NCBI RefSeq assembly: GCF_004138285.1
Contig: NZ_SCFN01000001.1
Span: 372,001 to 436,000 of the forward strand
Direction of reading: 5' to 3'
Length of the DNA: 64,000 bases
Source: Gottfriedia acidiceleris
GTDB taxonomy: Bacteria > Bacillota > Bacilli > Bacillales > Bacillaceae_G
This document shows positions 36,901-44,405 of this stretch, piece after piece. Numbering within the stretch: position 1 is the first letter of the stretch; the number at the start of each line of letters is the position of its first letter. Both the position numbers and the translations under genes were made by a program. Below the pieces are notes generated by a model. It was not told the DNA's origin and did no database searches. It saw only the letters and a list, made by a program, of their open reading frames with translations.

Positions 36901-38087
36901 TAGCATCCGGAATCGATGTAAAACAGTCGATCAACTCAGTCAATTATGCTATTAACGGAAGCACAAAGCCAGTCCTTCCTGTTGGCTCAGATGGCACAAT
37001 CAATTTTGATGTACCGATAACTGAAACGATCGCAATGAATAAATTTACAGTAAGCGGATTTGACGGAGCGAAAAATCAGACTCCAAAGAAAAATTTCTAC
37101 TTTGTTAAAGCAGGTACTCCGTACGGATATATGAAGTCTGATAAAACAAACGTAAAAATGGGAGATACAGTAAATGCTACTCTCGTACTAAATAACGTAG
37201 ATAAATTAAAATCAGCAGAATGGACTCTAACTAACATCGGCAATAACTTTGAAATTGTCGACGCAAAAGCGAATAATGCTCTTGCGAATTACGGTACATC
37301 CGTGGTGAGTGTTGAAACGACTGGCAACACTTCCAAAGTGAAGCTAACTATGGATGGCACACAAACAGTGAGTGGAAATACTCCTGCAATCAATCTGACA
37401 TTGAAAGTGAAAGATACAGCAGCATTTATAGTAAGTGCAGCAGTAAATCCAACGATAACTTACACGAATGAGCTAGGTAATAAAATAACCCTCTCTTCTG
37501 CGGGAATAGAATGGCAAGTTCAGTCAACTTTCTCAGAACTATCTGGCTCAATAAGAGGATATGCCGTATTACTCAAAGATTACACTAAACTTGGTGCATC
37601 TCTTCGATTAATCGATGCGAATGGCACTGTATATGATGGTACATCAACCATTGGTAGAAACGGAGATTACCGTATTTCCAAACTGCCAATTACGGATAAA
37701 CCATTCACTTGGGAAATGAAATTGCCGGGGCATTTTATGATGAAACGCCAAGTTCAAATTGGGGTCGAGAAGAATGGAACCATTTTAGGACAGTCTCGTC
37801 TATACTATACTGGTATGGCTGGAACTTTTTATGAGTTTGCAGTTCCTGGCGATGTGAACCAAGATAATGTAATCGATGTTCAGGATGCACTAGCAATCCA
37901 AAAGGCTTGGAATACTAATAACAGAGACGCTGATATTAACTTCGACGGAATAGTGGATGCAAAGGATATGAAATTTGTTATCGATAACTATTTAAAACAA
38001 AACCGTGATGTGGACAATTCACCGGCACCTATCCAACAAATTGATGGAAAAACACTGCAGGATATTTTGAAAGATTTGCAAATCTAA
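33987..38087 (+). CDS. secreted S8 subtilase with cohesin-like region and dockerin (paralogue 4)
   Basis: A 1366-residue protein. Signal peptide about 1-36 (ending AHAE); prodomain about 78-190; S8 domain with Asp229 (GVIDTGIDY), His283 (HGTHVSG), Asn379 and Ser606 (GTSMAAPH); PA insert about 440-545; Fn3-like about 690-795; cohesin-like about 1041-1185 (VKMGDTVNATLVLNNVDKLK), the best match of the four to a cohesin; PGHF about 1246; dockerin 1287-1336 (GDVNQDNVID, ADINFDGIVD); tail ending GKTLQDILKDLQI. The ATG follows AGGAGAG. It is the last of the four paralogues and is followed directly by a terminator. Confidence 0.92.
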   Translation: MKKKLVKKATTLALGVGLVSSSLSNPYISFPAKAHAETISNSEQILASLTKEQRDAFANIQFTDKHGLQGFNDEDLKGDEEIPVIVEFKTMPEKVAVLDAAIKGKNLTAEQAKNKIDHEHATFSDDLTRIMPSTVEKSGKRSYEITRSFKSAFNGVTMTLPANEVEILLQSDSVKAVYKNTTFSIEPPISSDSSVEESTKRIESIPFLGVDKLHKEGITGKGVKVGVIDTGIDYHHPDLKDAFKGGYDFVDNDSDPMETSYDDWKKSGKPESNEGGSTYYTDHGTHVSGTIAGRAKNTSGVAVEGIAPDADLYGYRVMGPYGQGQVQDILAGIDRAVKDGMDVINLSLGIDVNDPNYPTSMAVNYAVLSGVTTVVSAGNSGSNSYTLGSPGAAALALTVGASSTPIPVAKYTGTLDGVSNKTFDLSELYSNFTSNLKSFEKQSLEIVDLGVGTASDYTNKDVNGKIVLVNTGGIGTQTKVVYAKEHGAVAVLNYNNTPGAAPTNFVREDQNFIPTFTMTNEQGMDLKTQLAAGYKKMTFGDFKEVSRGGDELAWFSSRGPSRTNYDIKPEITAPGVSVLSSVPAYSIYKNDPSNYQFAYNRMSGTSMAAPHVTGISALLLQVMPNLQPSDIKTILMNTAKPLSGKNSVFDVGAGRVDPYRAVHTGMELQVQDETPVNVNNENYVIKDDTGGLSFGNHYANEETYIKKTVNMTNLEDKMKKFDVDVQFQTDVNGSLDAKSNGVTLDIPKVIPVQSLKTKKVPVTILVPATAKAGIYEGYVTLTNQADKNEQYRIPFSVRTMEEGIESTSLSTTAIAPYHLQVLPFSASTWNQRLTFRLKSPMKWLDVVLQDGQTGKDLGLIETIYTDGLYDSTNYYVERIFEGKYNAFTGNPENPISSQQSYVKPGYYKIKVIGTSERDHTFTTYNDVYVDTNLPTMTTSLDGNESPVYEYQPGQKTFPLQVKVTDEEVGKMVASGIDVKQSINSVNYAINGSTKPVLPVGSDGTINFDVPITETIAMNKFTVSGFDGAKNQTPKKNFYFVKAGTPYGYMKSDKTNVKMGDTVNATLVLNNVDKLKSAEWTLTNIGNNFEIVDAKANNALANYGTSVVSVETTGNTSKVKLTMDGTQTVSGNTPAINLTLKVKDTAAFIVSAAVNPTITYTNELGNKITLSSAGIEWQVQSTFSELSGSIRGYAVLLKDYTKLGASLRLIDANGTVYDGTSTIGRNGDYRISKLPITDKPFTWEMKLPGHFMMKRQVQIGVEKNGTILGQSRLYYTGMAGTFYEFAVPGDVNQDNVIDVQDALAIQKAWNTNNRDADINFDGIVDAKDMKFVIDNYLKQNRDVDNSPAPIQQIDGKTLQDILKDLQI

Positions 38088-38129
38088 GCCTAGATATTTA
38101 TCCGAATAATAGTATAGTTTTAGTTCAAC

Positions 38130-38159
38130 AAAAAAGTAGCTTAAAAGAGCTACTTTTTT
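38130..38159 (+). terminator. terminator of subtilase 4
   Basis: AAAAAAGTAGCT (38130-38141) pairs with AGCTACTTTTTT (38148-38159). Confidence 0.88.
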
Positions 38160-38212
38160 CTTTTGAACGTAGATATGTAACAATATTCTTCTTACTAGAC
38201 TGAAACAATTTA

Positions 38213-38261
38213 AAATAGCGGAGGTTAGCATCAAATTATTCAATGCTGACCTCCGCTATTT
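38213..38261. terminator. bidirectional terminator between convergent genes
   Basis: An 18-19-bp stem (AAATAGCGGAGGTTAGCAT against ATGCTGACCTCCGCTATTT, one mismatch) lies at the 3' end of the small minus-strand membrane gene. Confidence 0.85.
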
Positions 38262-38523
38262 ACTTATTAACAAATATTGATATACAGACAAATAATACAA
38301 AACTTAAAATAATATATTGATAATTTCGTTTAGTTTTAGGCATTATTATAAAAATAATTAAGTAACTTAAAAAAAATAAATATGTTACAACTACATTCAC
38401 GATACTATCCATCATAAAACGAGTATTTAACATAAGAAATAAAGACTGCATCCCCGATGATATAGATAGTATTCTATATAAAGTAAAAGCTTTCTGATCC
38501 TTTAGAAAAACATTCTCATCCAT
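38260..38523 (-). CDS. small membrane protein, unknown function
   Basis: An 87-residue protein from ATG 38521-38523. A TTG three codons upstream (38532) is an alternative start, nearer to the GGAG site. Residues about 38-56 and 64-86 are hydrophobic, predicting two or three membrane spans separated by a basic KTKRNYQY loop. No family recognised. It is convergent with subtilase 4 and ends in a strong shared terminator, which supports it being expressed. Confidence 0.55.
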   Translation of the reverse strand: MDENVFLKDQKAFTLYRILSISSGMQSLFLMLNTRFMMDSIVNVVVTYLFFLSYLIIFIIMPKTKRNYQYIILSFVLFVCISIFVNK

Positions 38524-38830
38524 AATCTTCAATTACTCCATTTTTAGTTTAATCTATCAAAAAAATAAAATTTTTCATTACTATATTTTGAATTGATTAG
38601 AAAACCTTATCTATCAAATCGATCCCCTCTTTATGTACTATAATGTTTTTAATTATAGTAATCTTCGGAATGAATTTAGTGGAATTTTTGTGAAAATTTT
38701 AGTAAAACGTTACAAATTTTTACTTTTAAAAGTACCTTTGTGAAGATTAAATAGTTTTTCAATATTTTCATAGAGTTTATTAATATGTATGTTCAATTCT
38801 TCCCGTAATAAATTAACTTATATGACAACG

Positions 38831-38867
38831 GAAAAAGTGATTCCAGAGGCGGCGGAATCACTTTTTC
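38831..38867 (+). terminator. orphan terminator-like hairpin
   Basis: GAAAAAGTGATTCC (38831-38844) pairs perfectly with GGAATCACTTTTTC (38854-38867) around a GC-rich 9-nt loop. No gene precedes it on the + strand for over 700 bp, and none ends here on the minus strand. It may end a small non-coding RNA. A TATAAT at 38639-38644 is a possible -10, without a good -35. The rest of 38524-39118 shows nothing coding. Confidence 0.5.
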
Positions 38868-39118
38868 TTAAAATTTTGTAAATGAACTCCTTTGAGTAAG
38901 ATACTATGACTTATATATTTTTGAAATAATCCATCCTTATATAATTCCAAAAACATTTAGTATTACATCTACAACATCAACGACTTTATTTGGATATTGT
39001 TTAATCTTCACAAAACTTTCTTATTTTAGGATAATTTACCAAGTGTTTTAGTTTACTATGAAATTGACTAATTGGTTAAGTCTAAAAGGTTGTAATCTAA
39101 ATTAAAGGAGGAGTTTTT

Positions 39119-39577
39119 TTGAAAAAGTTAGTTGGTATTGCTGCTTTGTCTTCACTTTTGCTTTCTAGTTTTGGTCTACATTCTAATGTAAATGCTGCTT
39201 ATGGTGGAAAAGTTTCTTTAAAAAACACATACGGAACATCTATTTCACAAACTGTAATGTATGGTCGTTCTGGGATTGATGTTAATTCATCAACAAATAT
39301 TACTTATAAAGGTCAAACATATTCAAATAATACACTAGGTCCTGTAGTTGTTTATGCTACGGCAAGTTTATATAACAACTATGGTACTAAAATTTCATCA
39401 GTTAGTAAGGAAGCATCAAGTAGTACTACTGCTACTGCTACTGCTTCTAAGAATTTCACTGTTGCGAAAGGAACCTATACTACAAAAACAAATCATACTG
39501 TTGAAGTAATGAATTCTTATGGAAAAATTCCAACTTCAACTTATAGAGGTTCAAGTTCTTATAAGACAACGACTTAA
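39119..39577 (+). CDS. small secreted Ser/Thr-rich protein, unknown
   Basis: A 152-residue protein from TTG 39119, 7 nt after a perfect AAAGGAGG. Signal peptide residues 1-26 (ending NVNAA). The mature part is low-complexity and rich in Ser, Thr, Tyr and Asn (for example SSSTTATATASKNFTVAKGT) with regular beta-strand-like alternation and no cysteines. It somewhat resembles secreted bacteriocin-like or coat-like proteins, but no family is recognised. A terminator at 39589-39623 follows, so the membrane protein downstream may be separately expressed or expressed by read-through. Confidence 0.7.
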   Translation: MKKLVGIAALSSLLLSSFGLHSNVNAAYGGKVSLKNTYGTSISQTVMYGRSGIDVNSSTNITYKGQTYSNNTLGPVVVYATASLYNNYGTKISSVSKEASSSTTATATASKNFTVAKGTYTTKTNHTVEVMNSYGKIPTSTYRGSSSYKTTT

Positions 39578-39588
39578 TTTATTAGGTA

Positions 39589-39623
39589 AAAATACAGTGT
39601 ATAAAAAACACTGTATTTTTTTT
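39589..39623 (+). terminator. terminator between secreted protein and next gene
   Basis: AAAATACAGTGT (39589-39600) pairs with ACACTGTATTTT (39608-39619), followed by more T residues. Confidence 0.85.
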
Positions 39624-39653
39624 AGGAAATTTATGAAAATAGGAGTATTTAAG

Positions 39654-40649
39654 TTGAATAAAAAATTTTTTTTGATTAAAACAATAGCAATATGTGTTAG
39701 TTTATTTTTAATTTATAGCTTGTATATTTATGGAATACGTGAGAATACAAATAATGTAGCTACAATACAATCTGTAAGCATTGAAAAAGAAACACCGCTT
39801 CAAACAAATGATAAATCATATGTGGTCCAGTCTATGACCCTGTCACCTAAACAGGGGTTAAACTCAAAGATTATACACAATCCAAAAAACAATGGAATTT
39901 TAAATTACTATTTATTAAAGAAGCAGATAAAAGAATTAGATACTCACTTTTTGGTGAACTTTAAAATGGAAAAACCAGAGGATATATATATATTAGGTTT
40001 AGTAAGTAATAAATTGCTAAAATTTAATATTGATAATTCTAATGCAAACTATTTTTTATTAAGAAACAATACAAATATTACTGGTAAGTTTGATGTATCT
40101 TTGAACATAAAATTTGTAAATAAAATGGACAATGGAGATTTAAGTTTCATAGCTTTGACCAGTTCAGATTTAAAAAATTCTGGATCGTTTATTCATTTTA
40201 CTACTTTAAGTATAGTCAACAAATCAATAAAAACGAATTTTCCTGATATAAATTTACCAATTGAAAACGAGACATACCTTATCAAAAAATATCCAATTAA
40301 AATAGATCGGTTATCTGAAGAGATGGATAAAGTATTTCTATTATCTTCCAAAAATCAATATACATCTAACTTTGACAAAGCTACACAATTAGGAATTAAT
40401 AACATTTCCAATAATTCAATGGTTTCTATTATTTTATTAAACGAAGAAATGGAAGCTATTTCTAAACCTTTATTGCTAAAAGGTTTAGTGGATAAGAGGG
40501 CTAATATTTTTAATTATAAATTTCCTGAAAAAACAAAGGCTCTTCTAGTGATAGAAGAACCTACAGAGTCAAAACTATTGAGTCGATATAATTTTATAAT
40601 GGGTGAATCTACAGTACCAACAAGTATTGGTATGTTTATTGGTGAATAG
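39654..40649 (+). CDS. membrane-anchored extracellular protein, unknown
   Basis: I place the start at TTG 39654, 8 nt after AGGAG, giving 331 residues. ATG 39633 is a weaker alternative, and the frame is open further upstream into the previous gene. One N-terminal span (about residues 6-26) is followed by a roughly 300-residue extracytoplasmic part of mixed alpha/beta character, with no cysteines or recognised motifs. It may work with the secreted protein at 39119, but this rests only on adjacency. Confidence 0.6.
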   Translation: MNKKFFLIKTIAICVSLFLIYSLYIYGIRENTNNVATIQSVSIEKETPLQTNDKSYVVQSMTLSPKQGLNSKIIHNPKNNGILNYYLLKKQIKELDTHFLVNFKMEKPEDIYILGLVSNKLLKFNIDNSNANYFLLRNNTNITGKFDVSLNIKFVNKMDNGDLSFIALTSSDLKNSGSFIHFTTLSIVNKSIKTNFPDINLPIENETYLIKKYPIKIDRLSEEMDKVFLLSSKNQYTSNFDKATQLGINNISNNSMVSIILLNEEMEAISKPLLLKGLVDKRANIFNYKFPEKTKALLVIEEPTESKLLSRYNFIMGESTVPTSIGMFIGE

Positions 40650-40652
40650 ATA

Positions 40653-40823
40653 CTAGTTTACTTTTTTCTTTTTTTGATAAAAAGAAAAGTAAACTGCAAT
40701 AGATAAAATACCACCATAAAAAGCCCAAATTGTTATAGCACTTTGCCACTCTCTTTGCATTAGAAAATAGGCACTTAGTATAACTACTAGAAGAAAACTA
40801 ATTATTACTGCTGATTTAAACAT
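40653..40823 (-). CDS. 56-residue two-span membrane protein
   Basis: ATG at 40821-40823 on the minus strand lies 6 nt after AAGGAGCT, and the frame ends at TAG 40653-40655. The product has two hydrophobic segments (about residues 4-21 and 31-49) and a basic tail KKKKVN. Its 3' end overlaps an inverted repeat that could also act as a terminator for the convergent gene at 39654-40649. Family unknown. Confidence 0.6.
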   Translation of the reverse strand: MFKSAVIISFLLVVILSAYFLMQREWQSAITIWAFYGGILSIAVYFSFYQKKKKVN

Positions 40824-40971
40824 AATTCAGCTCCTTAAAGTATTTTCTTTAAGCTTATCATATTTCAAAAGGTATATTATGGGAATAATCGAACAATATG
40901 TGAAGTTAACGGTAAAATTGAATGCCATAATATAGACGTTACTATAATTCTTCTAAAAAGGAGTTTCTTGA

Positions 40972-41112
40972 ATGACGAAGATACCAGATAATGGAGGAAT
41001 GGTTATTTTTTCTATTTCATTTAGTCATGAAGTAACTTTTATAAAAATATTCACAAAGATGACAAGGGGTTTTGATAAAATTTACTTTATTAATGCTAAG
41101 ATAAATAAGTAA
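40972..41112 (+). CDS. 46-residue hypothetical peptide
   Basis: ATG 40972 lies 8 nt after AAAAAGGAG and the frame ends at TAA 41110-41112. The sequence (MTKIPDNGGMVIFSISFSHE, then VTFIKIFTKMTRGFDKIYF) looks natural, with no membrane span. It could be a genuine small gene or the 5' remnant of a longer one. Its stop overlaps the palindrome at 41108-41121. Confidence 0.4.
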   Translation: MTKIPDNGGMVIFSISFSHEVTFIKIFTKMTRGFDKIYFINAKINK

Positions 41113-41121
41113 ACGTTTACT
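41108..41121. promoter_or_regulatory. 14-bp perfect palindrome, LacI/CcpA-type operator candidate
   Basis: AGTAAACGTTTACT is fully symmetrical around a central CG, the hallmark of LacI-family operators. It fits the cre consensus with one mismatch. It lies 32 bp before the gene at 41153. Confidence 0.5.
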
Positions 41122-41152
41122 AAAAATACTAGGAGATAATTAAGTTCGAGAC

Positions 41153-41977
41153 ATGAATAACAGAGAAATATTATTTATTTTTTTACCAATCTTTTTACTA
41201 GTTTTATTATTTACAGGACCTTTAATGTTCAATAAGAAAAGTAAATCATATCTAACTAATGAAGTTATAAGTAAACCGATTTCAAACACATTTCTTCCTA
41301 TTAATGGGTCATATCAACTTAGAGTAGGAGAAGTTACGCCTCTAAATTTTACCTATATTTATTCAAATGATAAGAAAGATTTGTTTAATGAAATTTATTC
41401 AATCAATCTCAGTAATGAAGATTCAATAAGTATTGAAAGTTTTGAAGTAAACGGAAATGCTAAGATTGGAAAGTACCGTGTGAAAACTTTAGGTCTTCAT
41501 ATAATTGGACTATCTAAAGGTAAAACAGAAATAAGGGAATTAACAATACAAACTAATAGTGGATTAAAAAAATATGATGTTGGATCATTAGAAATAAATG
41601 TAATTGAAGATACTTCGGATAAGCCTCTAGAAGTAGGGAATTTTTATCCTATAAGAATAGGTGAAGAAAATAATTACATCTGTAGTTTACAAAATAACAG
41701 TAACAATAAAATTGTAATAAAAAAATTTGATTCGGAACTAAATGGTGAACAAGTATTAAATATTAAACCATTCGTTATCGATGTAAATAAACAAAAAGAT
41801 GAAGAAGTTTCCATTAAATTTGATTTTCAAAAATCACCTTATGCAGTCAACGTGATTAGACCATCAATACATTATTCAGTTGTAAACAAACAAAGAGTTT
41901 TACTTCCACCACCAACATGGTATGGCTTGGGAATTACAGAAGAACAAATAGAAAAGACTATTGAGTATAATAATTAA
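41153..41977 (+). CDS. membrane-anchored extracellular protein, unknown
   Basis: A 274-residue protein with one N-terminal span (about residues 6-26) and a predicted all-beta exterior with two Ig-like parts, separated near LEINVIEDTSDKPLEVGNFY. The C-terminus is Pro-rich (LLPPPTWYGLG). A TAA codon lies just upstream in frame, so ATG 41153 is the first possible start. Its ribosome binding site is poor (TTCGAG; AGGAG lies 18 nt upstream). No family recognised. A LacI-type palindrome precedes it. Confidence 0.6.
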   Translation: MNNREILFIFLPIFLLVLLFTGPLMFNKKSKSYLTNEVISKPISNTFLPINGSYQLRVGEVTPLNFTYIYSNDKKDLFNEIYSINLSNEDSISIESFEVNGNAKIGKYRVKTLGLHIIGLSKGKTEIRELTIQTNSGLKKYDVGSLEINVIEDTSDKPLEVGNFYPIRIGEENNYICSLQNNSNNKIVIKKFDSELNGEQVLNIKPFVIDVNKQKDEEVSIKFDFQKSPYAVNVIRPSIHYSVVNKQRVLLPPPTWYGLGITEEQIEKTIEYNN

Positions 41978-42358
41978 CTAATATAGTTCAGTGTAAGGTT
42001 TTTTACATGAACTCTAGTCAAAATTATTCATGACTCAATCTAGACTTTTCTTCTTAAATCAGCGAAACCGATAAAGATGTCATTAATCAATGATGAAGTT
42101 ATTTACTTTTACGTTAATTGGAATTTTGTTACAGGATTAAGTGATAACAATCACATAATGAAATTAATTAAAGATAAAATCTATCAATAGATCCCTGCAT
42201 GCATTCGAATAAAAGTTAGATGGTGACAATTTTTTATATGCAACATAGTTTTAGATGATAGGAAGAATTTGAAGACTGAAGTAGAAACTCTAAAAAATTA
42301 CACTTTATGGACTATAATGGATAAATTATCCAAATTTGAATATTACTAGGAGGCTGTT
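41978..42358. other. spacer with a possible gene remnant
   Basis: The only coding-like stretch is 42077-42190 (+), MSLINDEVIYFYVNWNFVTG and onward to TAG. It has no ribosome binding site and is probably a fragment. The rest is AT-rich and without clear signals, apart from AGGAGG before the next ATG. Confidence 0.3.
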
Positions 42359-43820
42359 ATGATTAAATTAATTAAAAACGTAACTATAATAACAATAGCT
42401 GCAACGATACTAGGTTCCATTATTCCTATTAAATCCCATTCTAAAGAGATTTCGAAACCAAGTAACGAAAAAACTATTAATCAAGTAAGTACACAATCTA
42501 GTTTAACGGCACCGCCTATTATTCAAGGTAGAGCGGTAAATACTAAGTATACTCAGATGCCTATGCCTACAGTTGAAGCATATTCTAATGAAGATGGTAC
42601 AGGGACAGGATATTTAGATATTTCTTAGGAGCCTATTGAGGGGGTTACAAAGTATCAAATTATATTATTTAACGGTTCTGTACACTCCTACTGGGATGTT
42701 CCTGCCGACCAAACAACATGGACAACTAAAGACAAAGGAATGTTTCCTACCACTGAACAAATTGAAGTAGGACAAGTTAATTTTAGAAGAGACGGAAAAG
42801 GGATAGATTTTGTAGCTGATCCTTCTATACTTTATAAAAAAGCGTTTGAAATTAATGGCGGACTTAATTACTCGGATAGTTCAGAGTATTATGTAAGGGT
42901 AACGGCAGTTCATGAAGATGGTGCAAGTCCTATTTCTTTTGCAGCAAATACAGTAATTCCGTTTTACGATCATAACCAAGAAGACGAAAATGTTGATTTT
43001 GATTCAAATAATCTAGATTTTGCTCAAACAAATCGATTACTAAATTTAGGATTTACTGATTCAGAAATCTAATCAATGTCTAATGAAGAGTATGAGATTA
43101 ATAAAGACTTACAAGGTGAAGTTATTAGCACAAATACAAATTATATTAAAATTATCGAGCCTCGTGTGACTATTGCATATTCGATTTCAAATAATGAACC
43201 AATTATAATAGAATTAGACGAAGAAACCTATTATGATGAAATTAATAAATTAAACGACAATCTAAATTCTAGAGCAAGTAGTGATTTTTCAACTACATCT
43301 TATAAAAAAATGACTACTACTATTACCAAGTTATCATCAAAGGAATATAGATTAAAAAATAGTGTAGTCTGGTCTAAACTGCCAAGTCAAACATATGTAG
43401 ATGTTATAGGTATAGGCATTAATTCATCTTTCTGGGCACCAAATCCAGGTACTCAGTATGGTCAACAGAATTGGACAACCAAACCTAGGAAACCCATCAA
43501 AAAGTAAAAGTGCTAAATATACCAAAGATAGTAATAAATGGAAAAAGGGAGCAGGGGGCTATGCACTAAAAATAAACCTTCCTGATAACAAGGATAAAGG
43601 TATTGATTCGGAATATTTAAAGACGTTATCAAGTTATATGTATTATTCTGTAGGTTCTCTTACAAACACTAGAAGACTAGATGCATACGGGAATTATGCA
43701 CATCAAAACAGTACTTATACTTTAACACCTTCAATAGCTTTATCAGGGATTAGTTTTTCTGTATCACCGGCTAAAAAGTTTTCATTTCATCCGGATACCC
43801 ACGCTAGTATAACTTGGTGA
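42359..43820 (+). pseudogene. broken secreted Fn3-like protein gene (two stops and a frameshift)
   Basis: A signal-peptide-bearing frame starts at ATG 42359 behind AGGAGG (residues about 1-29). The same frame continues through TAG 42626-42628 and TAA 43070-43072 with natural protein sequence on both sides (YLDIS/EPIEGVTKYQII and FTDSEI/SMSNEEYEI). It then shifts to another frame between about 43465 and 43505, ending in HPDTHASITW at TGA 43820. Restored, this would be about 485 residues: an Fn3-like domain, a short LGFTxxEI-MSxEEYE helix motif and a beta-rich C-terminal domain. Three separate lesions point to a true pseudogene rather than recoding. Function unknown. Confidence 0.8.
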
Positions 43821-43825
43821 TCACT

Positions 43826-44121
43826 ATGAAAAAAACAATCTTCATATATATATAATAGCCGTTTGGATATCTTGGTTAGTTTACTATTTTATATATTTTA
43901 AAAACTCAATGCTTCAGGTTAGTCCTTGGGGGATGCATAATTTAGAAAATATTACTCTACAAATTGCATTGATATTCCTACCTTTAATCGGCTTTATATC
44001 AGCATTTTTAACAAGTAATAAAATTATATGTATTATTATTTTAATAATAAATTTATTTATTGTTTATTTTAAATCATTTCCATTATTTGTTAGTTGGTTA
44101 CAATATTTCAATTTGTTATAG
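43826..44121 (+). pseudogene. three-span membrane protein gene frameshifted at an AT repeat
   Basis: ATG 43826 (MKKTIFIYI) meets TAA after 9 codons inside ATATATATATA at about 43844-43854. Removing one 2-base repeat unit restores a 97-residue frame continuing IAVWISWLVYYFIYFKNS to TAG 44121, with about three membrane spans. It follows the broken secreted gene by 5 nt, so the two were probably a pair (secreted protein plus membrane partner). Dinucleotide slippage could be reversible. A sequencing error is also possible. Confidence 0.65.
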
Positions 44122-44167
44122 GTATCTACTTTGAGAGGTAGAAATCGTTGGTTAAAGTCCAGTTGTG

Positions 44168-44199
44168 AGAGCCTGACCGGTTGGGATTAGGCTCTTTTT
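44168..44199 (+). terminator. terminator of the broken gene pair
   Basis: AGAGCCT (44168-44174) pairs with AGGCTCT (44189-44195), followed by five T residues. Confidence 0.75.
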
Positions 44200-44341
44200 G
44201 TGGACGGGCAGGCGTATAGGGTGCAGATGTAGTAGAACCCTTCAATCATTTTATCTAGACAGAGACGACACTTCGGTGTTTTTCATAAATAAATGGGGGG
44301 AACATAGATTTTTACTTTTGGAAAAACGGGGATAGAAAATT

Positions 44342-44375
44342 AAAAAGAAGCACTTAACAGCTATTGTTAAGTGCT
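44342..44375 (-). terminator. terminator of the permease at 44406-45788
   Basis: AGCACTTAACA (44349-44359) pairs with TGTTAAGTGCT (44365-44375). On the minus strand it is followed by TCTTTTTA. Confidence 0.85.
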
Positions 44376-44405
44376 CAGAGAACAATACTCTATACTTTGG
44401 ACTTT

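Noticed and set aside
6364-38087. A cellulosome in the classical sense
   Set aside because: There is no scaffoldin with repeated cohesins, no cellulose-binding module, no cellulase and no SLH or sortase anchor in the window. Only a protease-based assembly is suggested.
39119-39577. Lactococcin 972-like bacteriocin
   Set aside because: Size and signal peptide fit, but the expected sequence pattern and the large immunity membrane protein plus ABC ATPase are missing.
42626-43072. Possible stop-codon recoding (TAG and TAA read as amino acids)
   Set aside because: No SECIS or pyrrolysine-type context is visible, the two stops differ, and a frameshift follows. Decay explains all three lesions.
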